A DNA stretch of 10,000 nucleotides from Glandiceps talaboti (taxonomy: Eukaryota; Hemichordata; Enteropneusta; Spengelidae): positions 21,216,225-21,226,224 of the forward strand of contig NC_135557.1 of NCBI RefSeq assembly GCF_964340395.1, written 5' to 3'. This document shows positions 7,872 through 10,000 of the stretch, piece by piece. The position numbers and the translations under genes were made by a program. Position 1 is the stretch's first letter. Each line of letters opens with the position of its first letter. Below the pieces are notes generated by a model. That model had not been told where the DNA came from and ran no database searches. It saw nothing but the letters and a program-made list of their open reading frames with translations.

Positions 7872-8159
7872 TGCCCCATGTTTATTTGTTGAAACCATTA
7901 AAGGGTTTGATTCTGGATGTGACTTTATATGAGACTGCAATAGAAAAGTTCCCCAGGGAGTCGAGACTGTTACATCTGATCATTATGTTATTATAGGTCA
8001 GAGTTATGGGTAGTAATCATATAGTATTTTGTGAATGTGTTAAATCACTAAGTAAAAAATTACTGCACTATGCTGAGTTATTACCCGGTGTTGCTTTTGT
8101 AAAGTGTTGATATGAAATAAACTGACTGAAATCTTAAAGATCTGAATTTTTAATTGTAG
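7872..8159 (+). other. 3' part of intron 7, single-copy sequence
   Basis: About 290 bases of AT-rich sequence with no open frame or repeat of note, ending in GAATTTTTAATTGTAG, the acceptor of exon 8. CTGAC and TTAAC-like words near 8120-8150 could serve as the branch point. Confidence 0.6.
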
Positions 8160-8258
8160 GAAGTACAAGTCGAAGACATATGATGACATGGAAATATAAC
8201 CCTTCCGGCTGTATTACAGCATTGCAGTGTAAACACAATGTGGAAAGTCTCACATACA
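8160..8258 (+). CDS. Exon 8 of WD40 protein (last exon identified)
   Basis: The exon lies between TTTTTAATTGTAG and GTAAGT. Its first two bases complete Gly 232. It then encodes 32 residues, 233-264, beginning STSRRHMMTWKYNPSGCITA and ending VESLTY, and leaves one base. S-R-R-H-M-M-T-W-K is the end of the blade begun in exon 7; C-I-T-A-L-Q opens a further one. The protein therefore continues beyond this exon, but no downstream exon in matching phase with a blade continuation was found before 10000. A diverged second copy of the exon's 3' part lies 78 bases downstream in the intron. Confidence 0.83.
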
Positions 8259-8338
8259 GTAAGTAGTGTATTACAGTACTGCAGTAGTATTTTACAACAT
8301 TGCAGTGTAAACACAGTATGGAAAGTGATATACAATGT
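8212..8338 (+). repeat. Two-copy tandem duplication of the exon 8 3' end
   Basis: ATTGCAGTGTAAACACAATGTGG-like sequence at 8221 recurs at 8299, and TGGAAAGT at 8241 recurs at 8319, both with an offset of 78 bp. The words TTACA before it and GTAGTGTA after it also recur, the latter offset by 82. At the place equivalent to the GTAAGT donor the second copy has GTTTAC, so the duplicated donor is decayed. Confidence 0.8.
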
Positions 8339-8459
8339 TTACATGTAGTGTAGGACAACACAGTTAAATAGACTGTAATTTAAATATTTTATTGTGTACA
8401 TTGTATGTACAGTGTATAAGAAGTGCATGACTACAGCAGTGTTTTTAAACACTTGCCTC
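8259..8459 (+). other. Start of intron 8
   Basis: The sequence follows the exon 8 donor GTAAGT. It contains the decayed exon copy and then AT-rich sequence with TACAATG and GTACA words that anticipate the 21-bp array. No exon is supported. Confidence 0.5.
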
Positions 8460-8700
8460 TGAATGTATTGTATTTTGTGTACAATGTGTTACATGTTGCA
8501 TACAATGTATTATGTGAGCTATACAATGTGTCACAAGTTAAATACAATGTATCACATTCTATGCACATTGTATCACATTCTACACAAAATGTATTACAAT
8601 GTATCACATTCTACACACAATGTATGACATGTATTACATTTTATTCACAATGTATCCTAATTTGAATACAATGTATTACATTTTATACACATTGTATTAG
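8460..8700. repeat. Degenerate 21-bp tandem repeat
   Basis: From 8480 successive 21-base units start TACAATGT or CACATTGT and continue with ATTACAT, GTCACAAG or ATCACATTCT, ending near 8700. At least five consecutive units keep the exact 21-base step, with irregular ones later. The 80-codon open frame across it (8423-8665) is a product of the unit being a multiple of three. Confidence 0.78.
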
Positions 8701-9504
8701 ATCTGGTAAAACATGGAATAAGTTGTTACAATTTAACATCTATGAATTATGTAATGTAGCAGAATCGGTGAATTGAAAGGATCCCATAGTAAAAGTTGAT
8801 TAAAACATTAATGGCAAATCAATAGCAGTGCAACAAATGACAATACAGCTAATAAATTGTTACTATGGTAGTAGTTGTGTACAATGAAAAGGAAAAAATC
8901 AATGAATTGCAACATAAAGTTAATAAGTAAAATGGTTTAATTCATCATTTATTACCCATTCATTGTGAAGGTAGCTTTAGTGAGTACTCAATCAGCCACA
9001 GTTCAGGTGTTGTTAAAATGTGTTTACTAGTTAGCAAGACACAATTTGTACAGATGCCAGATAAAATCTTCATTTCTACATTCCAATTTAGATAGAGTCT
9101 TCAGGATACTAAAAAGAACAGAAAATCAAGGATAAATAATAAGTAAAAAGAAATACAATAACAGATAAAATTGGCAAAGTAAGGGTGTAAGAATGTACTT
9201 GTTAAAAGATAAACAAGTGGATGGCATAAAGTGTATTGAAGCAAGTAAAATAATATAATGTAACATATTTGTGTAGCATTACACATGGTATAGTGCAATA
9301 TAGCCAATCAAATTGATTTGGGCTTTGCAACTTTAAATAAGACCCCCCCCCGGTGAATCATGATTTCAACTTATTACATGTACTACATACATGTTGTACT
9401 ACTTATAAATAAAATATGACTTAAATTGACCCACAATGTCTAGTCTTCATTACTTGTATTTAAACAAATTTCAGTGAATATTATGCATGTGTTGTCAAGT
9501 CAAA
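8701..9504. other. AT-rich single-copy sequence, no feature supported
   Basis: There is no convincing exon, RNA or mobile element. A run of nine C sits at 9343-9351. One possible acceptor, CTACATTCCAATTTAG, ends at 9091 and is discussed among the rejected items. An AATAAA word near 9406 is unremarkable in such sequence. Confidence 0.5.
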
Positions 9505-9533
9505 CCCCCCCCCCCCAAAAAAAAAAAAAAAAA

Positions 9534-9565
<32 letters not shown>

Positions 9566-9613
9566 AAATAAATAAAAAAAAATGATAAAAAAAAAATAAA
9601 TAAATATATATAT
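9505..9613. repeat. Low-complexity tract: C12, A20, then (TAAA)n
   Basis: Twelve C at 9505-9516 are followed by about twenty A and then TAAA repeats with interruptions, ending in TATATATA near 9613. The poly-A followed by TAAA could be the tail of an old retroposed element, but no element body was recognised upstream. Confidence 0.95.
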
Positions 9614-9833
9614 TGTAAAAAGTGCAGGTTAAAGGAACCTGTAATAACGAAATTATTAATATTCTGGTCCCTTTATAACTAGTATTACACAGTGAATAGA
9701 TTGTGTAGCTGTAGAATTATCAGTTGTCTAGCACTGACAGAATATAAATTGGAATGTTGTGCTATTGATAAAAATGTAGAAGATGATATTTTATATTCAT
9801 GAATATCAAAACTAATATGTATGTATTGTATAT
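9614..9833. other. Single-copy sequence, nothing identified
   Basis: AT-rich, with stops in all frames. AGGTTAAAGGAACCT near 9627 makes a trivial 5-bp stem. Confidence 0.5.
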
Positions 9834-10000
9834 AGGCAGGAATAGATGATTGTGGCAGGATAGAGACAGGACAGATTTATGTATGACTGTAGATAGATAT
9901 AGACAGGAGTAGAGGATAGTGACAAGATATAGACAGGAGTAGAGGATAGTGACAAGATATAGACAGGAGTAGAGGATAGTGACAAGATATAGACAGGAGT
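9834..10000. repeat. 30-bp tandem array running off the window
   Basis: AGACAGGAGTAGAGGATAGT plus GACAAGATAT repeats exactly at 9901, 9931 and 9961, and a fourth copy starts at 9991 and is cut by the window end. Upstream, 9834-9863 matches the same unit with about seven differences, and 9864-9900 is an irregular intermediate. The array therefore begins degenerate and becomes perfect towards the right. Confidence 0.92.

Larger units (their letters stand above)
882..8258 (+). other. Partial WD40-repeat protein gene, eight internal exons (gene model overview)
   Basis: Eight exons were assembled by eye from GT...AG boundaries and continuity of the WD40 pattern. Exon ends have phases 0, 1, 2, 2, 2, 0, 1, 1, and each matches the start of the next exon. 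The joined frame is 264 residues with no stop. WD40 blades normally end in a WD-like dipeptide; here the blade ends read IAWA, RTYD, ICFD, KIWS, SMYD and MTWK, spaced about 35-50 residues apart, so about six blades are visible and a seventh begins in exon 8. WD40 propellers are usually scaffolds for protein complexes. No catalytic domain, signal peptide or membrane segment is visible. The true start, the end, the promoter and the poly-A site lie outside the window or were not found. The exact family is not recognised; a large multi-propeller WD protein is only a possibility. Several splice junctions are tandemly duplicated, so the true transcript may differ from this minimal model. Confidence 0.85.

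Noticed and set aside
9092-9134. Possible terminal exon after CTACATTCCAATTTAG, reading about 13 codons to a TAA
   Set aside because: The phase fits exon 8, but the peptide (RVFRILKRTENQG) is too short to complete a blade and has no clear WD40 pattern or nearby poly-A signal.
9505-9613. Poly-A plus TAAA tract as the tail of a retroposon
   Set aside because: No element body, target-site duplication or internal promoter was recognisable upstream, so it is listed only as low-complexity sequence.

Overview
The window is nuclear DNA from a eukaryote, most likely an invertebrate animal. It is AT-rich and full of simple and tandem repeats. It carries no bacterial-style genes, and its only convincing protein-coding content is a chain of short exons bounded by GT...AG introns. 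The species cannot be named from the sequence. Minisatellites seeded on exon-intron junctions, seen here several times, are something I recall from amphioxus Adh introns. That makes a cephalochordate or another marine invertebrate a reasonable guess, but not a demonstrated one.

One gene crosses the window on the + strand and is incomplete at both ends. I could build eight consecutive internal exons: 882-969, 1599-1695, 3782-3890, 4164-4217, 5813-5881, 6040-6223, 6604-6697 and 8160-8258. All splice phases agree from one exon to the next, and the joined reading frame has 264 residues without a stop. The product is a WD40-repeat protein. About six blades are visible, each closing on an aromatic plus a small or acidic residue (IAWA, RTYD, ICFD, KIWS, SMYD, MTWK). 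I do not recognise the specific family member and give no gene symbol.

Layout: 1-345 is intron with a GT/G microsatellite. 346-929 is a 90-bp tandem array that repeats the 3' splice site and the first half of exon 1. 970-1598 is intron 1, with a long imperfect inverted repeat. 1659-3104 is a 42-bp array of about 35 units that repeats the 3' end of exon 2 plus its splice donor. 3107-3775 is a 22-24-bp array inside a larger tandem duplication that ends next to the exon 3 acceptor. 4243-5723 is a large 22-bp array in intron 4, related to the previous one. 6250-6557 is a degenerate CA-rich tract in intron 6. 6664-7871 is a 55-bp array of 22 units that repeats the 3' end of exon 7 plus its donor. 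8212-8338 is a two-copy duplication of the 3' end of exon 8. 8460-8700 is a degenerate 21-bp array. 9505-9613 is a C/A/TAAA low-complexity tract. 9834-10000 is a 30-bp array that runs off the window.

The main result is that at least four of the eight exons have had one splice junction (exon end plus splice signal) tandemly duplicated, three of them into large arrays. A fifth duplication stops six bases short of an exon. In two arrays every extra splice site leads to an in-frame stop. In the exon 2 array the first six donors all keep frame and phase, so the array could add 14-residue modules to the protein.
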